A stretch of 64,000 bases of DNA from Hirudo medicinalis (Eukaryota; Annelida; Clitellata; Hirudinida; Hirudinidae), in assembly GCA_011800805.1 (NCBI GenBank), contig MPNW01000015.1:399563-463562 (forward strand), given 5' to 3'. Below the pieces are notes generated by a model that worked only from the letters and a program-made list of their open reading frames with translations, did not search any database and was not told the origin of the DNA. The translations under genes were made by a program, and so were the position numbers. Shown here one piece after another: positions 11,604-24,666 of the stretch; position 1 is the first letter of the stretch; every line of letters begins with the position of its first letter.

Positions 11604-12371
11604 ATGACTGACTGCATGGCTCAAACATCTCCTCTCTACGACTCCCACCCTCCTCTGGATTTGACGTCGGAGAGGAGAAGGAGGACGGGAATGTTGGAGA
11701 TGCATGGAGACAGTTCGGTGGAATCATCAGAAAGCACTTCAGATGTCGGGGACTTCAAACATTTAACCCAAAAGTCCGAGGTTGATTCCGAGGGAGAACA
11801 GATGACTTCAAGCACCACCATTTCTCCAGGTGTTCCAGAAGATCGTCTGATCCGGGTCAAATCAGAGGAAGCTCCTCATCCCATCGAACCGGAAGCTCTA
11901 TTTCCACAGGGTCACTCGCTCGGACGGTTCATGAACTACGTCCATCAGATCAATTCCATGGCATTAATGCGCCAACAATACCTCCATCACAACTTCCCTC
12001 AGTCTCATCTTGGACCAACACCACCGCCTCTGCTGCCTCCAGAAATTCTTCCACCACTCGCCCCTCAGTTCCATCCGACGCTGACAAGATCGGTGTCAGT
12101 GCCTTCCAGTAAAAAAGTTGAAGAAAAGCAAGGGATGGCCTTGAAGCCGCCAATCAAAGACGAGAGTTACTTCGAGAGGAGGCGGAAGAACAACGAGGCA
12201 GCCAAAAGATCGAGGGATCTGAGGAGAATAAAGGAGGAAGAAATGGCCAAAAGAGCCAAGTTGTTGGAGAATGAAAACTCCGTCCTCAGGGCTGAGAACA
12301 ACGTCCTGAGATTCGAGATTCGGCGATTGCATTCCCTTCTTTCCAATACTTTAAACAATCCTGAACGTTGA
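11604..12371 (+). CDS. bZIP transcription factor of the CES-2/giant/PAR-like class
   Basis: The coding part lies in one exon after an acceptor at 11566. The first in-frame ATG is 11604 (alternative 11616), giving 255 residues. The C terminus carries a clear bZIP. The basic region is [20 protein letters not shown], containing the N-x-A-A-x-R-S-R DNA-contact signature. It is followed by a leucine zipper ([20 protein letters not shown] and HSLLSNTL). The KD-x-x-Y/F-x-x-RRRKNN opening is typical of PAR/E4BP4/CES-2/giant proteins. I see no PAR segment; instead there is an acidic Ser-rich N terminus and a Pro-rich middle ([15 protein letters not shown]), likely activation or repression regions. An acceptable sumoylation-like site, VKSE, is present. 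A polyadenylation hexamer AATAAA lies at 12691. Family placement is firm; the exact subgroup is not. Confidence 0.88.
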   Translation: MTDCMAQTSPLYDSHPPLDLTSERRRRTGMLEMHGDSSVESSESTSDVGDFKHLTQKSEVDSEGEQMTSSTTISPGVPEDRLIRVKSEEAPHPIEPEALFPQGHSLGRFMNYVHQINSMALMRQQYLHHNFPQSHLGPTPPPLLPPEILPPLAPQFHPTLTRSVSVPSSKKVEEKQGMALKPPIKDESYFERRRKNNEAAKRSRDLRRIKEEEMAKRAKLLENENSVLRAENNVLRFEIRRLHSLLSNTLNNPER

Positions 12372-12933
12372 GTTCGACTTATCACTTGAAATTCAGTTTC
12401 TACTGGATCGTCGATGACCTTGTTAATGATAACCGTGTAATTTCAATTTATTGTTAAATAACTGGTTTAATAACTAACCTATTATTCTTTATAGTTTTAA
12501 TTATAACTGCTAACTGGTTTATTAATTAACCCGTAATTAATCATAACTGGTTTACAATTATAACCTTCAGGCTGTACAATTGGCTCCTGCTTCTCCTAAT
12601 CATTCCGTTGAGATTAATCTTGTTGCGTTACAGAGGTGTTTAAAATATTTGAATATTCACATTATGCGTAAATAACATGGTAATGGCATGAATAAAACGT
12701 TGAATGTCTTAATGTTTTTTTGACCAGCAGTTGGTTCTCATTGAGAGCATCGCGTATTGTCGTCTGATTTCATATTCTTGTACTCAGACATTCGGAATTA
12801 TCAACTTCACATTAATGTGTAGTTTCGCTCAATCAAAGTCTAGACAGAACGCGGCTAATATCTTAAGCAATTAGGTGCTTCAATATTTGGTCTTATTAAA
12901 TATTTCAGGGACGAAGAAGGTGTTATGGCGTTT

Positions 12934-13029
12934 TGCTATGATAAATAAAATGTATGCTATGATAAATAAAATATATGCTATGATCAATAAAATATATGCT
13001 ATGATAAATAAAATATATGCTGTGATAAA
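12934..13029 (+). repeat. 21-bp minisatellite, about 4.5 copies
   Basis: The unit is close to atgctatgataaataaaata plus one base, repeated with single-base differences (gtat/atat, data/data-c variants). It is non-coding. Confidence 0.9.
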
Positions 13030-15084
13030 TCCTCCCCGTTGAACCACTAAGCAGAACTTAAGTCTCTTTTCAATGGCAGTATTTCTCTAAATAAATAATG
13101 CCAAACCTATTACCCTTTTGTGGCGTGCTTGTGCAACCATAGAGCAAATATCTTGAAATACCCGCTTTGATGTCGTGCACCAGGGATTGGTCTGTATTTT
13201 TAGACACATGTAGGCAATTCTTGCGGAAACTTTGAGGAATATTTTTAGATTTTCTTGTCAAAATGGACTAAAAGACTGAAACGAGTTGAAAACTTGGATT
13301 GCATGGGCTTTCAAGAAAGTGTTTGTTTAATTGATGGACCGAGTAGTTGAATCAACATCGATGCGTTTTTGGTTCTTTAGGGTTTAAGAGCAGTTCAAAT
13401 CCTTAAAAATCTCATTACTTACATGTATATGAATGAGAACGTCGTGAGTCATCACCGTCATAATGGTCAACATCGTTATCATCGCCGTCACCATGATCAC
13501 AATGTCATCACCATCACCATAATCATCCTAATCATCATGCTCCTCGATCGATTAAAATTACTAATCTAATTGAGAGCGAGTAAGGTTATTTATAGCGCAC
13601 AACGTCATGCTATCATTTATAGTTCAAAAACACAGTGAATTATTGCAATGTCCACGTTTTATTATATTTATAGGTCTTCATGAGCCGTGGAAAAGCACCA
13701 ATTCAGTAAACAATACAATTTCGCCTCCATGGCAACAGATTTAAATTTGTATATTATTAAATAATAATTAATAATATGGTAATAATGAAACAAAAATAGA
13801 GCAATTAAAAGGTTGCCAGTAGCACCCCAAGTTCATTTTTAGGTTAAAAAATAATTTCTTTACTCTTAATTGACCGAATACAACATCAATAGAATCGAGA
13901 AAGTAATCGATTGAATGTGCAAAATGTCAACAGAAGCATTCATCCCTGGCTGACAGTAGAAGCCAACGAGATGATGTGAGGATGTTTAACACCAACACAA
14001 ACCACAATTTTATTAATTCAATTTTTTTTATGATGTGAAATAACAATAACATCATAACAATTAGTTTATTCACATTTTTAGATTTTACTCTAAGCTAAGA
14101 ATCGTTTTCCAAATTATTTTATTTGCAAGTATGAGATATTATTAGAAACATTAAATAATTAGGTTAAATTAGATTAAAATTTTCAAAAGAAAATTATTTA
14201 CAAATTCAAAACGAAGGAAGTCGAAGTTTCAAAATAGTTCAGCGGCAGACGTTAAAAAGCTGACGCTTTCAATCATTAAATATTTGCACTACTGGTTTAA
14301 ATATATGTGAATTATTTAAATTATAATACATTTTATTTAATAAAAAAAACTTTTAATTATGAATTAATTTAGGAAAGTATTTTCTGTTTTTTTTTGTACA
14401 TCACCTGCGCAATTTGTTTTTGTTTTCCAAGAATTGATTGAGGTAGTACAGGTAGATTACGATAACAATGATGAACTTTTAAAAGCTGGAAATTTCGCTG
14501 AGAATAATTTTAAAATTACGATTACCAACCGCTTATTGAAGGTTTTTAATTAGTTTGTTCCTTTTAAACACAAATTCTGGTCAGAGGAGGCGAAAGGTTG
14601 TTAAACTCTTTTCTTGTAGCCTTTTGTTCACTTTTTGTGCTTTAAGACTTTAATTTCATTTAAAATCGGTGCTTAACAACAGAGATGTTGCCAACATTGT
14701 TAGGAAAATGTACTTTCACATTAGTACGCAAACATATGGCATCGTCAGCACAATAATTTAAAAGATTTTAATTTCAAATTAATTACATCAAAATTACAAA
14801 AATGTTATAGATTGAATGGATTAAATTGTTATATAGTTTGAGCACAACATTCTATGGGTTCAACCATCCATGTAGTTCAAATGTAACATAAGTTAGTGCT
14901 GATTAAGCTTTTGTTTGGTTTTTCACTTTATTTTATCAATCAAAATTACTTAAAATGTATGCCTGCCATTACTTTGTCATTATTTGAGAAGGCAACCTAT
15001 CAAAATTGAACTGAGAAGTTTGATTGATTGAATAATTAATTCACTGCTGATGAAAATCCTTAAGTTTAAATAAATGTATTTGTT

Positions 15085-15193
15085 TCATGTTTCCTTAAGG
15101 CTGACACTTGAGTTATTTGAGTTTAGTTTCTTTTGTGGCTCTAATGTTTGTATTTAAGTTATTTTATTGAATGAAATTTCTCTAAAAAAAAAA
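15085..15193 (+). mobile_element. A-tailed retroposon 3' end, copy B
   Basis: The copy runs from ttccttaaggctgacacttg through gagttatttgag, tagtttcttttgt and aatgtttgtatttaag to ttgaatgaaatttctct and an A run. The minus strand at 31388-31510 carries a close copy in the same order, ending in an A tail. The 3'-terminal A tail after an AATAAA-like hexamer indicates an mRNA-like retroposon (LINE 3' end or SINE) that is truncated at its 5' end. Confidence 0.7.
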
Positions 15194-15498
15194 ACAAAAA
15201 CACGAAAACAAATATTGGAATTATTGTGCAATAAATTACCAAACAATTAAACACTAAGCAATGTTGAGGGAAGGATTTGAACACGTCCCTTGGTTCAAGT
15301 TTATTGATTGGTCCTAAAAGTTCAAATTGCTTGGCAACTTCAACTGTTTCCAATTGTTTTCTGTATCACAATATTTTGGTAAATATAAGCAGTGTTCATG
15401 AGTCAAATAATATTTATTAAGTATAGATCACAAATCATTCTCAAAACACTAGAGGTTTTTCCTTCATACTCAATGGAGATGTTGATGAAATTAGTAAC

Positions 15499-15562
15499 GA
15501 TGATGATGATGATGATGATGACGACGACGATGACGATGACGACGACGACGATGATGATGATA
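15499..15562 (+). repeat. Compound (GAT)n/(GAC)n microsatellite
   Basis: Interleaved gatgat and gacgac triplets. On the opposite strand this gives a poly-Ser frame, which is an artefact. Confidence 0.95.
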
Positions 15563-16336
15563 TGACAATGATGACGATCCAAGAGATAAGTGACCAGTTT
15601 CCATTTTTGTCAGGATTTCCAACGTTCATTAACGTTTAACAATTCATTAATAAGTGTTTCGACGACTTGAACAAGGATTCATAACGAAAAGGTTATTCAA
15701 AGTTGCCTGTCAATCATCATCAACAATAATAATAACAATAAAAAATAATAATAAAACTTAATTATCAAATAAGACGATGGTGGAGTAAGACCTGCAGTAA
15801 GTTGACTAATCGATGAGTACGAACGCATTTGAAAGGAATGTCAGGCCAGATTCTATATAGATTCCGAGCCACTATAGCAATACCAGTTATGTGTGCGTTA
15901 TGTGTGATACAAGCGCGTTATATGCGTGTTATCATGCCTCGTACTCATGACATTTGCTCGATGTCATCTGAAATTCCCTGTGAGAAGGTGTGTTTTCCTG
16001 AAGAATATTTCTATGCTGAAGCGTGAATTGGCGGTTGTTTAACAACGAAAGCTTCATTCGCCTTTCAGCGATTGCCAAATCAGACCCGTGTGACGCATTC
16101 ATTATCGATGTGTTTATTGAAACTTTAAACCGATGCTCAGCTCGCTAGAGGAGGCCTGACTCAAGTTGATGCTAAATTCTTCACAACTGCCACAGTTGAA
16201 CGTTAGATTCGCTTGAGAGCAATGACATCTTTACATTATTTGTTATTATAACTCATTGGTTTGAAGTGATATTTTAAAACACGATTATAATTAAGAGTAA
16301 AACCTGTTTACTACTTCGATTTAGGATCGCGTAAAG

Positions 16337-19300
16337 ATGGAGTTGTCGGTGTTGAAAAATTGCTCCCATGAGAACTTTAATCGACTGAGTTATGAAGACA
16401 CAGGTCCTCACAGGGAAATGGCAATCGACTGCCCAGTAAATTTCGTGGGATCAAAGAAAGAACCGCCCAGATATCCCAGACCTCTTTCAATCGTTCACAG
16501 TCAACCCACGCCATCTGGTGGGACAAATGCACTTCCTAAGAACAAATCTTCCATGAAAGAAGTCCCCAGTAAGATGTCCAAAGAGGAAGAAATGAGTCAG
16601 CAGAACAGAATGAAGAAGTACAAGGAGGACATCCAGAAGAGGAAGGAACAAGATGAAAAACTTCAGAGAGAGCAGGAGTTCCTGAGAACCTCGTTGAGAG
16701 GCTCAAAGAAACTCCAGGAGTTGAAGGAACCTCCGAACAAACTCCAACCCAACTCGACGGGATTCGTCAACCCGAACTACATCTCGGAGGACGAGTTCGT
16801 GGCCGGGAAGAGGAAGAGGAACATGGTCGGAAGCCATCTGGGTGAGAAATCATTTTTATCTGCTCGTCGACAGGTACTCTGATATGGTGTTAGATATTAA
16901 AGCTCAAAAGATTAAGACAACACTCACTCGAGATGTTTGAATCCTCCGTCACTGCAAAGACCCTCGTCATGCGTTCCATTTAATGCCATTAAATTTCATT
17001 TAGCCCGAGGCATTCTCTCACTTTTGTTTCCAGACATTTCAGATAATGATAAATAAAAAAAATAATAAAAATTTAAATGAAATTAATGCTCTTTTAATGA
17101 AAAATCTTTTAAAATAATTGAAATTTGCATTTTCCTCAAAAGTTTGTTGAATGAAAGAATTGGTATTTCTAAATAATATATCTCTAAACAATTGCAGCTG
17201 GCATTAAATTAAATTAGTTTTAATTAATATTTTCACTTAAATAAACGTATTTATCCATTATATCTTCTTAATTAAGTATTTGAAGTTAGGAGGCATTTTG
17301 GTTGTAAATTATTCAATGTCTGAGTGCCTCAATTAATGGTTGATTGAGCTTATTATTCATGACTAAAGGACCACCAAGCAACATTTAAATGAGGTCATTT
17401 TGTAAATTGATGAAAGAAACTTTTAACATGAAAGTAAAATGCATTTATGATCACATCTTATTTGAATTGTTGTTAAAGGATTAAAATATTAACTTTTGGA
17501 ATAATAATGACTAGTAATAACAATCTTTGGAATAATAATGACTAGTAATAACAATCTTTGGAATAATAATGACTAGTAATAACAACAACAACAATAAAAA
17601 TAATAATGATGATGATGATGATGATTACAATGACCATTCGAAAATGATTTGCATAACAGAATGACTTGTTTAACAGTCCACTGAAGGTTTTCAAATCTTG
17701 AAAGTGCATAATTTTTCATTTGAACTTGTTTTAGCACTCTTAGAATGATAAGAAGGTTTTCAGAAATAGTATAATGTCAATATTAAATATTATAAATGTT
17801 AAGTCTCAATCTAATTACAAATTATGATAAAAAACGTTTGTAAATATTATGCATAATTGCAACAAAGGAAAAATTTCCCAGCTTTAATCTTTAATTGTTT
17901 TTACCAGAACATAAAATTCAAATTTTCCCATGTGTTTCATTTACAAATGCTTAAAAGAATGAAATGTTGCAACATAGCAATGCCATGTCCAATGTTTTTG
18001 ATGTAAATGTAATCCAACAGAGGTGGATGACATTGTGGCTTCGGTCAAGCACGTCCAAAAGTACCTGGATGAACCCGAGGACAGGGAGGAACTGGGAATC
18101 ATCAGTCGGTTTGTCCTCGATGAAAGGTTCCAGCAACTGCTGAAAGTCCACAACAAAGTGGTGGAAGTGAGGCTGAGTGGAGTCGATGTTTCCAGTTCCA
18201 TGTCGGCTCAAGAGGCATGCACTGTGGTCCTTCAAGACATTTCCACATCCAATTATTATGCTGCCCGAGAACTGGGTTACCTCCTCAACCAGTCAACTTT
18301 CAGGGTAATCTCAAATCTCTCTGCTTAAAAACATATATTCCCATGATCAAAAATCAATAATTAATTATTTCATTGTAACAATTATCGCATTAATGTTGAC
18401 ATTAATGGCTCATTTGGAACTTCTAATGAATTTAAATGTTTTTTTCCTATAGAATGTTATTCTTGCCCACGACAAAATCGTCAAGTTCGGATTGGAGGAT
18501 CCTTTGAAGGCCGTCATGTCAGAAGCAGAGGAGAAGGAGTACCTGAGCAAGAGAGCCTCTCATTATGGAGACATTTCTATCAAAATTGTCAGAATAAACA
18601 AATCTTCAGAACCCCTGGTATGTCTCAAATTATCAACTTCTACAAAAACCATTTATAAATAATGAATGCAAATATTGGCAGTCTATGCAATTGAACAAAG
18701 TAAATATATTTTGAGCTTATTTGACATCAGGGTGCCACAGTAAAAAATGAGGGAGAGTCGGTGTTGATCAGTCGCATTGTCAAGGGAAGCATGGCCGATC
18801 AGAGCGGACTGCTGCACGAAGGCGACGAAATTCTCGAAATCAACGAGGTTGACGTCAGAGGAAAAACAATCAATGATGTTTCTGAGTTTATGGTGAGGAA
18901 GACCTTGTTTTAAATGTCCATAAATTTTGTAAAAAATTAATTTTAGACAGGGCTAAAATTTTATTATTATCTTGAAAACATCATTATTAAATTAATTAAA
19001 CTAGATTAAAGTTATTTTTTGTTTACAAATAAACTGGCTCCTCCTACAGTCTGGGCTAAATGGTCAGCTAACTTTTCTGATTCACCCCAACCAAAACTAC
19101 AAACCAATGAAAGCCTTGAATGAGCCGAGCGTGAGTTTGTAATTCCGCTTTTAGATTTCAAAATATTTTCTTGCCGATGCTGCTTTCGTAATACATTTTT
19201 AACATCATCAATAATTCAATAATATGCCATTGATATGATGTGATCTTACAGTAGGCTAATTGAGGTGTAATAAGATTGAGATGTATTAAGAAAATAATTG

Positions 19301-21760
19301 TTAGTAATTAATTATTAATTTATTTATTTCCCTCTCAGATCCACTTGAGGGCTCTTTTTAATTACGACCCAGACGACGACAATTACATCCCGTGCAGAGA
19401 ATTGGGTTTCTCGTTCATGAAAGGCGACGTACTTCACGTCATCGACACTCGGGACCTCAACTGGTGGCAGGCCTACAGGGAGGGGGAGGAGGATCAACCA
19501 TTGGCAGGCCTCATTCCAAGTCCAAGTTTTCAGCTGCAGTGAGTCTTCTCTATTCAATCTTTCCAATGATGCAATCTTTAACCTCCCGACAAGTTTGAAT
19601 AGATGTGCAGAGGACCTTTAAATGAATACCTTACTCATTACAATAAATCTTCTAACTGAATACTTTAACAGTAGAGAAGAACTGAAGCAGTTAGTCCTTG
19701 GAGACATGAAGGAAAACAGGAAGAATCAGAAGAGATGTCGTTGTGTTTCGAGAAAAAAAAGTGATTTGAACCAAATGAACTTTGGTGAGCCTGTTTTTTT
19801 TTAGCAACGAGCTCGATTATTATAATTTTTCATTAAAGTGCGATAAATGTAGGAAATTAATGGAATTTTGAAGAGAAATGAATGACAAGGACTGAGGTTC
19901 TCAAAAGCAATTTTAATGAGCACAGAAAGACAAGAGAATGAAGTTATTAAGAGAAAGCAGGAGTTGCAGTTGCATTGAGGTCGTGAATTAAGCATTCACT
20001 GAGAATAAATTGAGAGCCACAGATCAGATTTATAAAGTAAAAAACTTTAAAAAGTTAAAAATTTAATTTATGGAAGAGAACATTAAAACAACTGAAGCAT
20101 GTTTTTAAGGTGAACGAAACCAACGTGAATTCAAAAAGGACGAAAGTGACGCACCAAAATGAAGTGCACGCAATAATGGAATTAATTGACTTCTTATCTA
20201 AAAAGAATAATGATAATATTCGTTAAACATTGTTTAAATCTACATAAAACGAGGGTGACATTTACAATGATATTTCATTTATTCTCTGGTTTTGTTAAAT
20301 GAGAAATCACGTTTAGATTCAGAGACCAAAGAATACTTCACTTACGAAGAGGTGGCCTTGTACTATCCGCAGCCGAACAGGAAACGTCCGATCGTCCTGA
20401 TCGGCCCGAAAGACGTCGGGAGGCAGGAACTCAGGCAGAGACTGATGAAGTCGGACCTCGACAGATTTGCAGCTGCGGTTCCTCGTAGGTTGACGAATAT
20501 TTCCTGAGCGAATGAAGAATATCTTATGAATGAATGAATGAATGGTGAACATCTTACGAATGAACAATGAATATCTTAAGAATGAATGAATGACTTTTTG
20601 AGCCGAGTCTTCCCCATTTCAACAGACACCAGTCGACCACAAAAATTGGAAGAAATCAACCACCAGGATTATCATTTCATTTCAAAGCATGAGTTTGAGT
20701 GTGAAATATTGCACAACGAGTTTGTCGAGTACGGAGTTTTTGAGAAGCATTACTTTGGGACGAGCATGGAGGCCATCAGACAAGTTGTGAATTCAGGGAA
20801 AATATGCATCCTCAACTTGTATCCTCAGGTTTGAAGTCTGAATTATTGAAATAATGTTATTAGATCTATTATTTTTTTATAATTATTTTATTGTTACGTA
20901 TTTAATGTTACTGATGATATTATTATATGAAGTTGCTTTAATATTTGATTACTATGCAATAAAGTCCTGCAATAACTTAATGCAATGAATATTGATCCTG
21001 TAAGTCAAGAAATATTGATTTCCTCTTCTTTTTTTTTAAAGGCTTTGAAAGTCCTAAAAATGTCTGATTTGAAGCCGTTCTTCATTTTTATTGCTCCTCC
21101 AAACATCGAGAGACTCAAGCAGTTCAAAACAAAGCAAGGCATGAAATTCACAGTGAGTTTTACTAGTTTTTAAATTAAAATTCGTTGGGTGAGGGGTCAT
21201 CCATAAAGGACGTCCACGAAAACTTGCTATTTTTAACCCCCTTTGTTCGCATCGGTCCGCTTTCGGCTTGACTCCTCCCTTTCTGCATTTCCTGACGAAA
21301 TACGCAACTTGTCATCAATTTTCTAAGAAAAATTGGGCTGACATCCACATTGTCTTAAAATCCCGCCTTTGTGCAGACATCAGATTTATGGATGATCCAT
21401 AGAAAGATTTGTTTTTATAGAACTAACAATTGAGACAATGTAACAAGCAAAGTTGATAAATAAATAAATAAATATTTATAAATATTTAAAAAAATGTTCG
21501 TTATATATATAAATATATGCAACAGACGTAAATAAAGTTAAGCCAAACAATATTATGCAATGAAATTCATCAACCTGCCAAAGGACGAAACCCTGAAGAG
21601 CATAATACAAGAAACGCGAGAGATTGAGGACCGTTTTGGTCACTACTTCGACGAGGTCGTCATCATCACCGACATCGATCGGGCCTACGAGGAGCTGCTC
21701 TCCATCATCAACCAACTTGAAGTCCAGCCTCAGTGGGTGCCGATGTCGTGGTTGACGTGA
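16337..21760 (+). CDS. PALS1: PALS1 / MPP5 / Stardust MAGUK scaffold, 11 coding exons
   Basis: Exons: 16337-16841, 18021-18304, 18453-18617, 18731-18892, 19050-19130, 19339-19538, 19672-19784, 20317-20484, 20626-20828, 21042-21152, 21584-21760. All phases agree, giving 722 residues (human PALS1 is 675). In order: ECR1 (HREMAIDCP, about 25-33); a basic coiled ECR2-like segment (about 90-130); two L27 domains (about 170-285, including [11 protein letters not shown]); PDZ (about 305-390, [19 protein letters not shown]); SH3 (about 400-465, [20 protein letters not shown]); a basic HOOK linker; and a guanylate kinase-like domain (about 520-722), whose start [13 protein letters not shown] is a degenerate P-loop, as usual in MAGUKs. 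The family links Crumbs to PATJ, Lin-7 and Par6 at apical junctions. Additional 5' exons, as in Drosophila stardust, cannot be excluded. A polyadenylation signal AATAAA lies at 21906. Confidence 0.96.
17498..17588 (+). repeat. 31-bp tandem repeat, three copies, in PALS1 intron 1
   Basis: Three units of ggaataataatgactagtaa followed by taacaatcttt lie in the 1.2-kb intron between the first two PALS1 coding exons. A (aac)/(gat) microsatellite follows to about 17627. Confidence 0.9.
21192..21402. mobile_element. Short inverted-repeat element (MITE-like) in the last PALS1 intron
   Basis: The left side reads gggtcatccataaaggacg at about 21194. The right side (atttatggatgatccat, about 21384-21400) is its inverted counterpart, sharing GRTCATCCATAAA. 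The enclosed ~200 bp shows no coding potential and is somewhat richer in GC than the neighbouring intron. This fits a short DNA-transposon derivative. I see no certain target duplication, so the superfamily is undetermined. Confidence 0.6.
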
Positions 21761-24640
21761 TTCGACAAGTGCTTTGAACCTTGTTTCAACAGTATTCTTT
21801 GCTTGAAGGACGCACGATGCCTTTTTGTATGTTTAAAGAAGAATTATTTTGTTGTTGTTGAGAACAATAAGAATCTTACCTTGAATTTTATTCGTGATGA
21901 ATTTGAATAAAAATTTTAAATTATGATTGCGACGCTGATGATGACGATGGTGACATCGACGACGATGATGATAATGATGATGATGTCTCGTGTTTAGATA
22001 AGATAAGATAAGAAGGCTTCATTTTTCTCTGCATAAAAAACAGAAGCTTTCTTCATGCGATCATAAGCAGCAAACGTTGCTATTTTCGTTTTTATTATTA
22101 TTATCATCATCATCATCACCATCATAACCATCATTATCATTATTATCATTATTATTATTACTATTATTGTTGTTGTTGTAAGTGGTGGTTTTGGCAGAGC
22201 GTGAGAAGAGATGTTCATGTAAAATAACATCGTGACTGAGACATGACATTAGCATGTTTTTTTAAAGTTTCACAATAATTATATTAACAATAGCATTTAA
22301 AATGATTTGGAAGTGTTAAAAGATAAAATATTGCAGCAGCAATGGCAGCATGACATAACATCTTTGAGGCCTGGTGATGATGTAATGACACAATGATGTT
22401 GCTAATGTTGTACAATAACAGCGTTTATCTGTCAACAGTCTGAACTCTGCAATGGTTGCAATCCATCACTTGCAATGAAAATTATTGATGACGTCACTGC
22501 GGAGTGGGCGATTTAGATTTTTGTTTTATTTTTATTTTTACAACTAATAATTAAAGTAAGGTTTTATTGTTACTTATTATCAGCTTTAATAATTTATCGT
22601 AATTATAATCAATTATTATGTTTTATTCGTTTAAAAGAAAATTCAAACAAAGGGGAGAATTAAGAGACAAATGATTGATTTAAATCTCCAAAATGGAGAA
22701 ATGAACTTATGAGCAGGTTTTTCGTGGTGACGACGACGATGACGATGGTTGTGGTTATGATAGTGATAATCTCCCTCGATGGACGAATATCGCGTTTCTT
22801 GCAAAACCATGAGGAGGAATGGTAGGAATGAACAAGTTGGAACTTGAATGCTCACGTGCGATTGAAACATATTTGCAGACATTCAGACTATTAACATTCA
22901 AAATATTATCAAAAGAGGGTATTTCCAAATTAAATAGTTTATTTATTAATAAACTTATTTATTTTGTAATTTAGGATAAATGATTTTAAATTGGTGATCC
23001 CTATGATAATCCAAAGGCATTTGGGTTACAGTTGTCAATGAATAAAGTTGATTTCCATAAATTACATAATTTAATAACTGAAGATCTTGAGGGAACACGT
23101 GAATAACTTTCATTTTATCGATGTATGATGATGATTTTTATATCTTCACCCGGAAATAACAAAAACTTCTCAAAATTTAGTTTATTAAAATTACATGTTA
23201 TTAATAATTCTTCATTAATATTCAATACGTTCTTTTGGAAATTATCATGAGAAGATTGCTGTTCTTCTGTAAATGTTTTCAATTGTAAATGGATTATTGC
23301 ATTAAACCTTAATGAGTCCTATGATGATTGCTTGTAAGTCATGAATACTATGATGATTGCTTGTAAGTCATGAGTTCAAGAGAACATAGCTTGCAAGCAT
23401 ATTAATGTCGTTGAAAGACACAAAATCTGTTAAAATTGCAGGCGTGTTTTGAATCACCCATTAATTGTTTCAACTTGTCCTCTCAGAACTTTGATCGTGA
23501 AGTGTATTTTTTAAATATTTTTCATAGGCATCCACTGATAACCTGCCGCTTGAAAGTTCAAAGTTCAATATCTGGTGTGGATGATTTTTATGTGAATGTA
23601 AAGTGCAACTAATTATTTATTAAATCTTTCCAAAAGTTGGAAATAACTTTTAATGATTATAAACAAACGACTGCAAACAACTTGTCACAAAACATTGATG
23701 GATTCTTCCATCGATGAGTTACGCTTGTTTCATTATTGATATTGTCAAGAGCACATTGAATTAATGATAGTGAAATGTTTGAATGGAGTCCGTGAAATGA
23801 AAATATGAATAAATGTAATAATGAATAATAAAGTAACAAATAAATAATTATGTGCCGAAAATTTCCATTTTTGCAACTCCTTATCGTTCTTCATCGTGTT
23901 GCAAGTGCAATGTCAGGAATTTTCAACGTTGAAACTGTGAAAACAATCAGATCCTGCATTGGAAATGTTCCTCAAATCGTATTTTCCATCAAACTCTGTA
24001 GGAGTTGTTTTTAAGTTTCAGCGTTTTAACTCAAAACTCTGGAATGACTGAAGGTCAATTGAATCATTTTCATGTCTGCTTTTGTTTTCCTGAACTGATG
24101 GAAACACACATGAGTTGAAAGTTGAATCGATACGTATTTTGGCCCAGAAATATTTCCTTCCTTGACAGACTTTTGGCATTCTTCTCACATTCAGCATCAT
24201 AATCGTCATCATCATAGTCATCAATTGTAATACTAAAAACATACTAAAAACTTTCTAAACGTCATCTTCTTTGTCGTTACGGTCATCATTGAACAAAGGA
24301 TACGAATTTATTACTTTTCACTGGAGTTTCGAAATGTTTTCGAAATGAAAAATAATAACATAATAAAAGAGGCAAAACTTTTTAAGTAAAGGAATTGTTA
24401 CTTTTATTCGACTTTTGAATACAGAATTTTGAAAATTAAATTTCGTTTCCAAGCGAGCGGGTGCATGTTGAGGACAACATATGCTGCTGTCGTCGTCGCT
24501 CTGCAGCCACTCACTGGAAGAGGAACTCCGTGTCACACGAAGCGCAGAATGTATTTCTTCCTTGAAATGTTGCAACTACTGACATTGGAGATACTCGCCT
24601 GATTGTTGAACAAATAAAAACATAATTTGAAATAAAACAG
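21761..24640. other. Intergenic region between the PALS1 and ankyrin-repeat genes
   Basis: It contains gat/gac microsatellites (21933-21982), three overlapping GATAAG motifs at about 21998-22013, an att/atc repeat (22092-22178), and a duplicated phrase atgatgattgcttgtaagtc at about 23320 and 23351. The rest is AT-rich and I find no coding exon. Confidence 0.45.
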
Positions 24641-24666
24641 TGTTCCGAAATCAGCCTCCTTCCGTC

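Larger units (their letters stand above)
12372..16336. other. Intergenic region between the bZIP and PALS1 genes
   Basis: The region is AT-rich. It contains a 21-bp tandem repeat (12934-13029), a small cluster of catcat/cacc simple repeats near 13450-13535, an A-tailed retroposon end (15085-15193), and an alternating gat/gac microsatellite (15499-15562). I recognise no coding exon. A first exon or promoter of the PALS1 gene may lie near 16100-16330; the acceptor-like ttcgatttag at 16324 supports a spliced leader. Confidence 0.45.

Noticed and set aside
15441..15629. Poly-Ser minus-strand frame
   Set aside because: This is the complement of a gat/gac array.
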